43,580 nt of DNA, from positions 1 through 43,580 of the forward strand of contig CAMVBJ010000029.1 in the NCBI GenBank assembly GCA_947165675.1, given 5' to 3'. Source of the stretch: an uncultured Prevotellaceae bacterium. Its GTDB lineage: Bacteria > Bacteroidota > Bacteroidia > Bacteroidales > Muribaculaceae. Positions 1 through 7,830 of the stretch are shown one piece after another. The notes beneath the pieces are model-generated. The model had not been told where the DNA came from, searched no databases, and saw nothing but the letters and a program-made list of their open reading frames with translations. The position numbers were made by a program, and so were the translations under genes. Position 1 is the first letter of the stretch, and each line of letters opens with the position of its first letter.

Positions 1-2
1 AC

Positions 3-683
3 CCCATGCCTGGCGAAATCAGCCTCGCCCACAATGGAATCCTCTTTCTTGACGAGCTACCCGAATTTTCTCGAAATGTGCTGGAGGTCATGCGCCAGCC
101 GTTAGAGGACAGGATTATAAGTATCAGTAGGGCAAAATATTCGACCGAATACCCTGCCTCGTTTATGCTCGTGGCGTCGATGAATCCGTGCCCGTGCGGG
201 TACTATGGGCATCCCAAGAAAAAGTGCGTCTGCAACGAGTATCAGCGCACCCACTACATGAGCAAGATTTCTGGGCCACTGCTGGATCGCATTGACCTCC
301 AGATCGAGGTCCAGCCCGTCGATTTTGACCAGATGTCATCAAAGGCACCGGGCGAGCCCAGCGCCGCCATCCGCCAGCGCGTTATTGCCGCCAGGATGCT
401 CCAGGAGCGCCGCTTCAAGGACGAACCTGGCATCCACTGCAACGCCCAGATGACCCCATCACTGCTGCACAAATACGCCGAGCCCAACGCCGCCGGCCTG
501 GAGAAGCTCCGCGACGCCATGGAGCGCATGAACATGTCCGCCCGCGCCTACGACCGCATCCTCAAGGTCGCCCGCACCATCGCCGACCTCGAGGCCTGCG
601 CCGACGTCCTCGACCACCACATCATGGAAGCCATCGCCTACCGCAACCTCGACCGGCCAAGTTACCTCGGCACCAACATGTAG
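3..683 (+). CDS. yifB: YifB/ComM-family Mg-chelatase-like AAA+ ATPase, C-terminal part (5' end outside window)
   Basis: This is the C-terminal 226 codons of a YifB/ComM protein; the frame is open to the left edge, so the gene is cut by the window, not by mutation. Visible family marks are the Walker B stretch LFLDELPEF, the MNPCPCGYYG segment, a KKKCVC cysteine pair, the SGPLLDRIDL segment and the C-terminal helical domain ending YLGTNM. In proteobacteria ComM is a hexameric helicase that extends branch migration during natural transformation; the role in Bacteroidota is less clear. This copy is the upstream member of a series of yifB 3' fragments (near 6290, 9235, 11840, 13540, 17160) and is the only one that can be attached to a full gene. 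Its codons differ from the copy at 6292 at about 55 synonymous sites but give only 5 amino-acid changes. Confidence 0.9.
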   Translation, partial: PMPGEISLAHNGILFLDELPEFSRNVLEVMRQPLEDRIISISRAKYSTEYPASFMLVASMNPCPCGYYGHPKKKCVCNEYQRTHYMSKISGPLLDRIDLQIEVQPVDFDQMSSKAPGEPSAAIRQRVIAARMLQERRFKDEPGIHCNAQMTPSLLHKYAEPNAAGLEKLRDAMERMNMSARAYDRILKVARTIADLEACADVLDHHIMEAIAYRNLDRPSYLGTNM

Positions 684-745
684 ATTGTTCCAATCGGTAG
701 GGGTGGATGCCGTATTTTAATTGAAAGAGAATCAATTTAAGTTCA

Positions 746-776
746 TCCAGTTGTCAAATATTCTTTGACAACTGGA
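746..776. repeat. Perfect 13-bp inverted repeat after yifB
   Basis: TCCAGTTGTCAAA (746-758) and its exact complement (764-776) flank a 5-nt loop. It lies 63 nt after the yifB stop and before the tandem repeat at 863. There is no T-run on either side, so it is not a standard intrinsic terminator, although it may still stabilise or end the yifB transcript. Confidence 0.7.
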
Positions 777-862
777 GATAAACTTCTATTTCATTGATTG
801 GATATGCACCTTTCAAATAGTTTGTATTTACGTGCGTAATTATAAAGTTGTCCTTACATGTC

Positions 863-975
863 ATGAGACAACTAAGATACTCTGATTGTGGAAAAATGAG
901 ACAACTAAGATACTCTGATTGTGGAAAAATGAGACAACTAAGATACTCTGATTGTGGAAAAATGAGATAAATCAG
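863..975. repeat. 33-bp tandem repeat, three exact units plus a partial fourth
   Basis: Units start at 863, 896 and 929 with identical sequence (ATGAGACAACTAAGATACTC and 13 more bases); a degenerate fourth starts at 962. On the minus strand the array reads as an open frame of 11-residue repeats (FPQSEYLSCLI) within 754-996, but that frame has no convincing start context and I do not call it a gene. The array directly follows the 3' end of the lipoprotein gene at 980. Confidence 0.9.
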
Positions 976-979
976 ATTG

Positions 980-1498
980 TTATATACCACTCTCATTCAA
1001 AGCTTCGAGTATGTCTTTATCCTTTGTGAGTTCTTTCACACAAGTAAATCTATTTGTATGCATTACTACTGCATAAGCACAATAACTATAAATAGAATCT
1101 TCCTTCGTCTTAATTGATTCGGGATTCTTTGACATGCGACTAACATCTGCTGTTTTGTACTTTCTCAAAACAGACTCCTCTTCTTCCAAATCATTAAGCA
1201 TACAAAGAGTAATCTGCTTGTCTGTATTCATATTTCTAGATAGCATCACAAATTCGTAGCGGCTAGATGCACTTCCTCCAAAACTATTTTCACCTGTTCC
1301 CGTAAAACGAACTACACAGATAGAATCTTGTTTGTAAGCCGTTTCCATTTCTGAAATCTTACAGGACTCAGGATTCTTCGCATTCTTTTTTAGTACTTTT
1401 TCAGCCTGCTCAATCGTTAGCTTTTCGTAGTTATCAGCTTTGTTACAGCCGATTAGCATAAAACACAAAGATACAATTATTAATAGGTTCGTTCTCAT
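980..1498 (-). CDS. Small lipoprotein of unknown function
   Basis: The 172-residue product starts with a short basic n-region, a hydrophobic stretch and the lipobox LIGC (Cys18), so it should be lipid-anchored on the envelope. The mature part is polar, with a patch of KNPES words (KNAKNPESCK and later SKNPESIKTK) and a predicted beta segment around RFTGTGENSFGG. No family is recognised. It lies downstream of the SEFIR gene on the same strand but has its own -7 box at 1527-1534, so co-transcription is not certain. It is AT-rich like the rest of the cassette and unlike the core genes to the right. It could be an immunity or sensor partner of the SEFIR protein, but only position suggests this. 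Confidence 0.7.
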   Translation of the reverse strand: MRTNLLIIVSLCFMLIGCNKADNYEKLTIEQAEKVLKKNAKNPESCKISEMETAYKQDSICVVRFTGTGENSFGGSASSRYEFVMLSRNMNTDKQITLCMLNDLEEEESVLRKYKTADVSRMSKNPESIKTKEDSIYSYCAYAVVMHTNRFTCVKELTKDKDILEALNESGI

Positions 1499-1526
1499 GA
1501 CAATTAAATTATTATGTTAATATCTA

Positions 1527-1534
1527 CAAAGATA
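1527..1534 (-). promoter_or_regulatory. -7 box for the lipoprotein gene
   Basis: Read on the minus strand, TATCTTTG lies 28 nt upstream of the ATG at 1498. It matches the Bacteroidota TAnnTTTG element. No clear TTG was found at the -33 distance. Confidence 0.55.
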
Positions 1535-1646
1535 ACACATTTTCCGTTTTTTTGAGTAATTCTCAGTTAAAAACTTCAATTATTTTGAATGATAAGAGAC
1601 ATAATATAATATTTTTTAAATGTAAAGAGTAGCTGAAAGATTTGTA

Positions 1647-3101
1647 CTACTTTCTAGTTCCCAATCTTTCTATATTCATAAGTAACTTGATATTCGGAGA
1701 TTCGATGTCCCATCTTGGAACAATAGAATCCCAGTTTTTCACAATGAAATCGTACAATTTTATGAAATCATCTTTAGTGCTGTAGTCAAAAACAACTTTT
1801 ATGGATTCTAAATAACGTAGAGATTCGGCTCTTGCGAACATTTCAAATGGTCGTCTTACGTTACATGCATACAATAAATTATGGGGGTACCATCTGTGTG
1901 TAGTTAAGTTATTATTATGATGCTCTATATAATACAGCCAACAAACAAAGTCTGCTTGGCAAATATCATTCATATCTAAGTATTTACATGATGCCATTCG
2001 ATCATAGAAAATTTTCGCTTGCAATGAATAATATGGATTGGATCTTCGTTCATTCTGATAGTGTAGTGAATACAAGTAGTGATCAAAGACACAATAATTA
2101 TATGTTGTCTCAGCTATCGTTGTTGAATGCTTGTTGTAAAATGTCCCTGCTAGAATATATGATACTCCATCGAAACACTCTTTTTTGAGTAAAAGCGCAA
2201 CAAAACATAACATCAACTCATATTCAATGAATTTCATATTATCTTCTTCTTGTTTATATGGATGACTAATACCATTTCGCGTGAAAGTATATTGGTGTAT
2301 ATCTTCAAAGAATCTAATATAGTCATTCACTACATCAACTAATAACCCATTATTACATACAGAGTATAAAACATCTAGCCATTCCTCCCGATAAGGCACA
2401 AATTCATTTATGCTATTGATTACCTGATTATAGAAATTCTCGCCGACCTTATAGGATGGGAGTTGAAATGTGTATAAATTAGAAGAAAACATGGATAAGT
2501 ATTCTCGTACTGCACCAGGAGCACTGGTACGACCTTCTGAAATTAATGACTTAACTCGTCTATATGTAGTTGTTGTTCCTAACGACTTTTTATCATCAGA
2601 TAATATGTAATCTGGAACCCTACCTAACTGAGGTTTTATGTATAATGGCTTATTGAAAATCCAGCGGATCAGTTCCTCAAATTTTGTTGTATACTTGTTA
2701 GGATCTGTAAAGTCTATGTATTTACGGGATCCATAGTAAATCGGCAGGTATGGTTTGCCAGTTTCTTCATTTATCTCGAAAGCAGCAACAACAAATTTTC
2801 CCTCATCTGTCTGTTCGTATATTTTTCTCGAAATTATTTGCGCTTCAGTACCAGCGCCTCCTGTTCTTTTGTCTGATTTCTCAGAATACTTCTTGTCACA
2901 AATAATGAGGACTTTTTGTATTTCAGGATTGGCAACCATCTGCTCCATAAATGCGTCAGCATCTTCTCCTTCTTTAAGGTTCCATTTGTCAAGTATAACA
3001 TCAATGCCATTTTCTACGAGCTCTGTTGCGATATTCAGGACGCGCTGTTCATGTTCAGGATTGCTCCAACTATATGACATAAATACTTTTGGACTATTCA
3101 T
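1647..3101 (-). CDS. SEFIR-domain protein, probable anti-phage effector
   Basis: The 484-residue protein opens with a SEFIR/TIR-like fold: strand A (VFMSYSWS, residues 6-13), a helix with EHEQRVLNIATEL, strand B (GIDVILDKWNL), the acidic KEGEDADAFMEQM helix, then VLIICDKKYSEKSDKR and VVAAFEINEE. After about residue 165 comes a long, mostly helical region rich in Tyr, Phe and Asn that I cannot assign. Single-gene SEFIR proteins are known defence systems in which the SEFIR domain depletes NAD+ and the rest senses infection. The length and the N-terminal position of the domain fit that type. AGGAG lies about 12 nt before the start. The gene stands between yifB and the TIR operon, facing away from the latter. 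Confidence 0.8.
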   Translation of the reverse strand: MNSPKVFMSYSWSNPEHEQRVLNIATELVENGIDVILDKWNLKEGEDADAFMEQMVANPEIQKVLIICDKKYSEKSDKRTGGAGTEAQIISRKIYEQTDEGKFVVAAFEINEETGKPYLPIYYGSRKYIDFTDPNKYTTKFEELIRWIFNKPLYIKPQLGRVPDYILSDDKKSLGTTTTYRRVKSLISEGRTSAPGAVREYLSMFSSNLYTFQLPSYKVGENFYNQVINSINEFVPYREEWLDVLYSVCNNGLLVDVVNDYIRFFEDIHQYTFTRNGISHPYKQEEDNMKFIEYELMLCFVALLLKKECFDGVSYILAGTFYNKHSTTIAETTYNYCVFDHYLYSLHYQNERRSNPYYSLQAKIFYDRMASCKYLDMNDICQADFVCWLYYIEHHNNNLTTHRWYPHNLLYACNVRRPFEMFARAESLRYLESIKVVFDYSTKDDFIKLYDFIVKNWDSIVPRWDIESPNIKLLMNIERLGTRK

Positions 3102-3203
3102 ATGCGTATTACTCCTAATTTTATCTAATTAATCATTCAAACTCTAATAATGAAACCACTAGAAACCTATGTTTCATTCTAATTGCAAATTTCGCCATTT
3201 TTT

Positions 3204-3235
3204 TTTGATTTTTGCAAGAATTGTCAGTATCTTTG
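3204..3235 (+). promoter_or_regulatory. Promoter of the TM/TM-TIR cassette
   Basis: TTTG (3204-3207) and TATCTTTG (3228-3235) are separated by 20 nt, the standard Bacteroidota -33/-7 arrangement. It faces right, toward the three small ORFs ending at 4551, and lies in the divergent gap with the SEFIR gene. Confidence 0.7.
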
Positions 3236-3262
3236 TGGGCGTATGAAAAATGATTGATCACG

Positions 3263-3508
3263 ATGAATATCATTTGTATTTCAAGAGAATCGATGTGTTG
3301 GGATATGTTTATCAAAGATTTCAGAACGATCCATCTGTATAACAATAAGATATTCAATCTTAATGAAATCTATAGCAAAATTATGGCATATCGTCAGAAG
3401 AATGATGTCGCCAATAATAATATTTCATCAACTAAAGAGGAAAGACTTATCTATATGTACCTGTATACAAGTGTGTTAGATTATCAAAGCGCACTTTTAA
3501 TGAGTTGA
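3263..3508 (+). CDS. Small hypothetical protein (frame uncertain)
   Basis: An open frame runs to the TGA at 3506-3508; the first ATG in it is at 3263. A competing frame starts 13 nt earlier, at ATG 3250, nearer the promoter, and encodes a plausible 30-residue peptide (MIDHDEYHLYFKRIDVLGYV and ten more residues) that stops at 3342. The second half of the long frame (NEIYSKIMAYRQKND to YTSVLDYQSALLMS) also looks protein-like. A frameshift near 3340, real or a sequence error, would join the two into one protein of about 85 residues. No family is recognised. It is the first ORF of the cassette that ends in the TIR gene. Confidence 0.4.
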   Translation: MNIICISRESMCWDMFIKDFRTIHLYNNKIFNLNEIYSKIMAYRQKNDVANNNISSTKEERLIYMYLYTSVLDYQSALLMS

Positions 3509-3539
3509 AACTAGGGTTATAAACTTTTTCACTGAGAGA

Positions 3540-3962
3540 ATGGAATATTTCTTTATTTTTCTATCAGAACCATTGGCAAGATTTGTGCTATTGCCACTAT
3601 TGATAGTTGCTCTCGGCACTTTTGTCAAATATACGTGCCAGAACGATAGACATGCAAGCTTTAATCGAGAACTATTTTATTGGGGACCAGATTTGTGCGT
3701 TTCAGGTTTGCTGGCACTAATAGTAGACTTTAGCAATAATATAGGAAAATTAGGTGACAATAAGATTTATGGGTATTTCTCAACAATTCTAATTCTCCTT
3801 TTGATTAGTGGTACACTTTTGTTTGTGGTCTCACTCATCGTCAGGAAGAGAGGGTGGAAAGAATCCGAGTCGGGATGGCGCTATAGTTGGTGGGGGGGAA
3901 TCATAATCCCTAATTTTATTGGATTGGGATTATTAATCATTATTTATATGGTCGCAGGATAA
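3540..3962 (+). CDS. Four-TM hypothetical membrane protein
   Basis: The 140-residue product has about four membrane spans: residues 4-27 (FIFLSEPLARFVLLPLLIVA), 48-64, 78-100 (STILILLLISGTLLFVVSLI) and 118-138 (IIIPNFIGLGLLIIIYMVAG). The loops are short, with a basic RKRGWKESESGWR loop before the last span. It lies 31 nt after the small ORF and 55 nt before the TM-TIR gene on the same strand, behind a single recognisable promoter at 3204-3235, so the three probably form one operon. No family is recognised. A membrane partner for the TIR protein is a reasonable guess. Confidence 0.7.
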   Translation: MEYFFIFLSEPLARFVLLPLLIVALGTFVKYTCQNDRHASFNRELFYWGPDLCVSGLLALIVDFSNNIGKLGDNKIYGYFSTILILLLISGTLLFVVSLIVRKRGWKESESGWRYSWWGGIIIPNFIGLGLLIIIYMVAG

Positions 3963-4017
3963 TGATATTTTTTGAGGAGTTTTTTGATTTATTACGATAA
4001 TATAAAACAATAACATT

Positions 4018-4551
4018 ATGAATCGGAAAATGATAAGTTTATTAATGACATGCGTTTCAGTCATTATATGTGCGCTCTCAATGATTGTATGGATAGAAAG
4101 AGAACGTATGACTTCAAATATGTCCATTTTTGATCCGTCTTCTCTGCTTACTATCCTTGCGGCGCTAATCGTATCAATTTCGTTTGCATGGACTTATGTT
4201 ACTATTTTTCAAAAGGACAGGACTAATACGATATTCATATCATATCAAATGACACGACAAGACGAAGCAAAGAAAATCATGTGGAAATACAAGGGGCGAA
4301 TTTTCTCTAGCACATACACAATATCGGCTGGAGAACCGATTTTAAAATCTTTAAGGAGAGAAATACAGAACGCATCGTTTTGTATCGTTCTTATCGATGA
4401 TGAAGTTTCGAAGTCTCAAGTAAATGAAATAAAACTTATGAAGCATTTCAAAAAAAGGATTATCCCTGTACTAATTTCCAGTGAAACAATAGTGCCGTCT
4501 GTGCTTTCAGGTATTAAATGTATCACGTTCGATGAATTTATGAAGAGATGA
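4018..4551 (+). CDS. Membrane-anchored TIR-like domain protein
   Basis: The 177-residue protein has two N-terminal membrane spans (about residues 6-25 and 42-62) followed by a cytoplasmic TIR-like domain. Strand A is TIFISYQ (about 71-77); the central region has SAGEPILKSLRREIQNASFC, then the strand IVLIDDEVSKSQ, a helix with NEIKLMKHF whose Glu sits where catalytic TIRs have theirs, and the strand RIIPVLISS. Bacterial TIR domains cleave NAD+ or make signalling nucleotides; short TM-TIR proteins are usually effectors that need a partner. The domain lacks the usual W before the Glu, so activity is uncertain. It is the last gene of the small operon that begins near 3250. Confidence 0.65.
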   Translation: MNRKMISLLMTCVSVIICALSMIVWIERERMTSNMSIFDPSSLLTILAALIVSISFAWTYVTIFQKDRTNTIFISYQMTRQDEAKKIMWKYKGRIFSSTYTISAGEPILKSLRREIQNASFCIVLIDDEVSKSQVNEIKLMKHFKKRIIPVLISSETIVPSVLSGIKCITFDEFMKR

Positions 4552-4698
4552 ATACGTGTCCTACCTCGAAAAAGATTGATTTTATTCTGTGTTTTCTGGG
4601 TAATTATACGATATTGTGTGATACTCGATTTTCTTGGATTGAAAAAGAAAGATAATGCCATACCGAAATCATTAAAAACTCAGCAATAGCACAAATTG

Positions 4699-4741
4699 TT
4701 GATAGAAAATTATCAACTTTGATAATTTTATTGTATCTTTG
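4699..4741 (+). promoter_or_regulatory. higBA promoter with nested dyad operators
   Basis: TATCTTTG at 4734-4741 is the -7 box, 20 nt before the toxin ATG. Two dyads lie just upstream: TTGATA-N6-TATCAA (4699-4716) and TTATCAA-CT-TTGATAA (4710-4725), sharing one half-site. A further TTTGATA half-site follows the -7 box at 4754-4760. Their position over the -33 region fits autorepression by the HigA-type protein. Confidence 0.65.
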
Positions 4742-4761
4742 CAGCAATAAAACTTTGATAT

Positions 4762-5073
4762 ATGATTATAGAATATCAAAACGAGGAAATTGAAGCTCTT
4801 ATAAATCATAGATATATGGGCCAATACAAATCTTATCGAAGTAACTCAAAGCTCATCAGGACCCTTGATAAAGTGATAAGGTTTTTAGAACAGGCAAAGG
4901 ATATAAATGGTGTGGCTGCTATTACAAGCCTTGCCTATCACCCACTAACGGGTTCGCCTTACTCTTCTGTAAGGGTTGGATATGAAACAAAATATCGGTT
5001 GATTTTCAAAGAGCATGATGATAAACTAACATTAGTACTAATAGAATTAAATGAGCATTATGGCGACCATTAA
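4762..5073 (+). CDS. higB: HigB/RelE-superfamily toxin
   Basis: The 103-residue protein has the compact RelE/HigB layout: an N-terminal strand MIIEYQNEEIEAL, two helices (KLIRTLDKVIRFLEQAKDI), then the sheet with YHPLTGSPYSSVRVGYETKYRLIF and a C-terminal strand TLVLIELNEHYGDH. Family members cleave mRNA on the ribosome. The toxin comes before the antitoxin, as in higBA, and the next gene starts inside its last 23 nt, so the two are translationally coupled. The catalytic residues are poorly conserved in the family and I cannot confirm activity. The operators at 4699-4725 suggest autoregulation. Confidence 0.8.
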   Translation: MIIEYQNEEIEALINHRYMGQYKSYRSNSKLIRTLDKVIRFLEQAKDINGVAAITSLAYHPLTGSPYSSVRVGYETKYRLIFKEHDDKLTLVLIELNEHYGDH

Positions 5074-6172
5074 ATCAAAGTTCACACCTATAGACGCCAT
5101 TCATCCAACAGAGTTGATTTTGGATGAACTTAAGGCTCGCGGAATGAAACGAAAAGAATTAGCTGAGCGGCTCGGTATGAAGGCTCCTAATCTGACCAGG
5201 TTCTTACGTACCAAAGAGAATATTACACCTTCTATGGCACTTAAGCTAGAGGAAGCCTTTAGCATACCTGCTGACTATTGGATGGATTTGCAACTGAGTT
5301 ACGAAAGAGACTTGGAGACGATCCGACAAAGAGATGAAGAAGAAGCCAAAGCAACCCAGGTTGAGGCCGCATTAGCAGTTGCCTTGAATCTTTCAATTCT
5401 TTTCAAGAGACTTTCACTTGATAGTTACAAGTTCTTGAAGGATAAACTAAAGGCTTTGTATTCCATGTTTAATGTAACAAGCATGGAGGAATTGTTAGAT
5501 CTGTCAACGGCACAAGGTTGCTTCAAGAAGAGTGAAAAACTTGAGACCGAAGACAAGAACCTTAGCACATGGATTCTTCTTGCTCGACATGCGTGTCTTA
5601 ACATTCAGGATGACCTTGCTGACTATGCGAAAGGTAATGAATCTCAAGCAGCATTGGAGATTGCAGCCAAAGCTAATACTCAAAATTTGAATGAATCTGA
5701 AATCAAAGAGATACTTGTTCGGTACGGAATTGGATATCGCGTAGTTGAAAAGTTTGAAAAGACCCCAGTTGACGCTTATTCTGCGATGATTGAGGGACAT
5801 CCATTTATTGTTGTCAGCCATCGCAAGAATAATATGGATATGCTTGTATTTGATATCCTACACGAATGTGGGCACATCAATAAACATCTCACCGATAATG
5901 TTGGCATTGTTTCATTCAATCAAAACTTGAGTGAGGCAAGTGGCATAGAACAGGAAGCCAACAGGTATGCAATGGACATGCTTATTCAGCCAGAGGTGTG
6001 GGCTAACATCTTAAAGATCGGAAGTCGGTCTTTGGATATCTACAAAGTGATTAAGGTCGTGACGAATGAAGCGAAAAAGCATGGTATAAGTCCGACAATT
6101 GCTGCATGGAGATTCAAATATGAGACTGGCGTTTACAAGATACCTGGGTATAAGAGTAGGCCTATACGATAG
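5051..6172 (+). CDS. higA: HigA-type antitoxin fused to an ImmA/IrrE metallopeptidase
   Basis: The 373-residue protein has an N-terminal HigA/XRE helix-turn-helix (about residues 16-80: HPTELILDELKARGMKRKEL, APNLTRFLRTKENI, the typical SIPADYWMDLQ end), a helical linker (about 85-200) and a C-terminal ImmA/IrrE zinc peptidase domain with HECGH at 271-275 and the downstream EQEANRYAMDML helix supplying the third ligand. HigA neutralises HigB and represses the operon; ImmA-type peptidases cut partner repressors. The fusion is a known long HigA form and hints that antitoxin release may be proteolytic or damage-responsive. ATG 5051 overlaps the toxin; ATG 5060 is an alternative. The gene ends 120 nt before the yifB fragment at 6292. 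Confidence 0.85.
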   Translation: MSIMATIKSKFTPIDAIHPTELILDELKARGMKRKELAERLGMKAPNLTRFLRTKENITPSMALKLEEAFSIPADYWMDLQLSYERDLETIRQRDEEEAKATQVEAALAVALNLSILFKRLSLDSYKFLKDKLKALYSMFNVTSMEELLDLSTAQGCFKKSEKLETEDKNLSTWILLARHACLNIQDDLADYAKGNESQAALEIAAKANTQNLNESEIKEILVRYGIGYRVVEKFEKTPVDAYSAMIEGHPFIVVSHRKNNMDMLVFDILHECGHINKHLTDNVGIVSFNQNLSEASGIEQEANRYAMDMLIQPEVWANILKIGSRSLDIYKVIKVVTNEAKKHGISPTIAAWRFKYETGVYKIPGYKSRPIR

Positions 6173-6204
6173 TAACGGCTTCTAATTGTCAATCAAAAGT
6201 TGGT

Positions 6205-6928
6205 TGTGGATGGTTTCATGGTACATAATCTGTTTGTTTTTTTGGCTTTATGGCTGACTTTAAGGCTATTGCAATGGGGCAAGTTCTTCCGCTTGGATGA
6301 ACTACCCGAGTTCAATCGCTCCGTTTTGGAGGTGATGCGGCAGCCGTTGGAGGACAGGATTATCAGTATTAGTAGGGCAAAATATTCTACTGAGTATCCC
6401 GCGTCGTTTATGCTCGTCGCCTCAATGAATCCGTGCCCGTGTGGTTACTACGGTCATCCCAAGAAGAAGTGCGTGTGCAACGAGTATCAGCGCACGCACT
6501 ACATGAGCAAGATTTCGGGCCCGCTGCTGGACCGCATCGACCTGCAGATCGAAGTCCAGCCCGTCGATTTCGACCAGATGTCCAGCAAGGCCCCGGGCGA
6601 ACCCAGTGCCGCTATCCGCCAGCGCGTCATTGCCGCCAGGATGCTCCAGGAACGCCGCTTCAAGGACGAACCTGGCATCCATTGTAATGCCCAGATGACC
6701 CCGTCCCTGCTGCACAAATACGCCGAACCCAACGCAGCCGGCCTGGAGAAGTTGAAAGACGCCATGGAGCGCATGAACATGAGCGCCCGCGCCTACGACC
6801 GCATCCTCAAAGTCGCCCGCACCATCGCCGACCTCGAAGCCTGCGCCGACGTCCTCGACCACCACATCATGGAAGCCATCGCCTACCGCAACCTCGACCG
6901 CCCCACCTACCTCGGCACCAACCTATAA
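6205..6928 (+). pseudogene. yifB 3' fragment, copy 2, behind the repeated leader
   Basis: From 6292 to the stop at 6926-6928 this is the complete yifB 3' end (LDELPEF to YLGTNL), in frame throughout. The segment before it (about 6205-6291) is not yifB but a leader shared with 9146, 10206 and 17099 (common words GGTACATA, GGCTTTATG, CTGACTTTAAGG, TTGCAATGGGG). The AAA+ P-loop half is absent, so the product cannot be a working ATPase. Protein identity to copy 1 is very high (5 changes in about 211 residues) while about 55 codons differ synonymously, so this end was under purifying selection in its recent past. Either the present yifB end at 3-683 or this one was brought in by recombination. Confidence 0.85.
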
Positions 6929-7374
6929 AGTTTTGGACTTGGCCTAAAGTTTTCTGTCAAACAGCAAAATAGGGATATCGACTTTTTTGTTCTATTACGA
7001 ACTTGTCAGTAGTATTTTTCAGGGATCTTTAATTTTAGTGTGTGGTTCTTGTGAAATTACGAATTTGATTTCATAACTTCTTAATGCAATTGATACTTTG
7101 TTTTACTCGTCCCAATTTTAACGGGACACTAATGATTCTTTTCATATTATTTGTTTTTATTAATAGCCTATTGACAAAGCATAAAGATTAATGTGCAAAA
7201 ATAGCTAATTTTTTGCAAAAAGATGAAATGTTGTAGTTATTATTTTAATTGTAAAATTTTAAAAATAATGATTATGTTGTGTATCTTTGTAGGTGTGAAT
7301 GCTTTTATGGTAAATAATATGATAGCGAATAGCGAAAGAATATTTGTTGCAATTTTAGAGATGTTTTTGTTCAG
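6929..7374. other. AT-rich gap between yifB copy 2 and doc
   Basis: No gene is seen. A short hairpin with arms GTCCC and GGGAC lies at about 7112-7130, between the two convergent transcripts. A scrap of the island leader lies at 7283-7318. The remainder is AT-rich sequence with no recognisable RNA. Confidence 0.6.
7283..7318 (+). repeat. Short copy of the island leader
   Basis: The sequence around TATCTTTGTAGGTGTGAATG followed by an ATGGTAAATA word matches the 5' part of the leaders at 9150 and 10208 (TATCTTTGTGGTTGTGAATG). It then diverges, and no yifB sequence follows. It carries a -7-like box but has no gene behind it on this strand. Confidence 0.6.
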
Positions 7375-7830
7375 TTATTCTTTGAAACCTATAGGTCCTG
7401 CGGAAGCTAAAGCATATTCGAGTTTCAAATCTTCTTCAAAATCCGACTCACCATCAAGAATTGATTGTACCAATCTTTCCAATAAATCCTTGTCAATGCG
7501 TCCAGCCGCCAAATGGTAACTAATATTCTCCATTTCAGCGAGGAAACGGTCGCAGCAATACAAGTAACCGTTTATCAGCAAAAATTGAGCTCCTAAAGTG
7601 ATTGACAATCTTTTATTGCCATCACTAAATGAGTGGTTCTTGTTAATTGAATATATCAAATGAACAAGTTTTGAAATAAACGTAGGATAATAGTCATCAT
7701 TTTGAATGTGATAGAGAACACTTTCAAGGTAGCTAACGTTAATAACACCATTCTCACCTCCGCCACTCAGCCTAATGGTCTCTTGATGAGTATGAAGTGC
7801 TTGCTCTTGTGATATATAAAAGATATTCAT
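7375..7830 (-). CDS. doc: Doc/Fic-family toxin
   Basis: The 151-residue protein carries the Fic-fold motif HSFSDGNKR at residues 66-74, in the Doc-like form ending NKR. The N-terminal half has the SYLESVLYHIQNDDYYPTFI flap region. Doc proteins phosphorylate EF-Tu and Fic proteins AMPylate targets; the motif and small size favour a Doc-like toxin. Its start overlaps the stop of the upstream DNA-binding gene by 4 nt (ATGA), so the pair is translationally coupled, as in toxin-antitoxin modules. Unlike Phd-Doc, the partner is a large DNA-binding protein. Confidence 0.85.
   Translation of the reverse strand: MNIFYISQEQALHTHQETIRLSGGGENGVINVSYLESVLYHIQNDDYYPTFISKLVHLIYSINKNHSFSDGNKRLSITLGAQFLLINGYLYCCDRFLAEMENISYHLAAGRIDKDLLERLVQSILDGESDFEEDLKLEYALASAGPIGFKE

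Noticed and set aside
863-975. Possible CRISPR array
   Set aside because: The units are contiguous with no spacers, and no cas gene is present.
754-996. Minus-strand frame with 11-residue repeats
   Set aside because: It is a translation of the tandem repeat, overlaps the lipoprotein stop, and lacks a start context.
7223-7519. 98-codon plus-strand frame
   Set aside because: It begins in the leader scrap and runs antisense into doc; its C-terminal half is a doc shadow.
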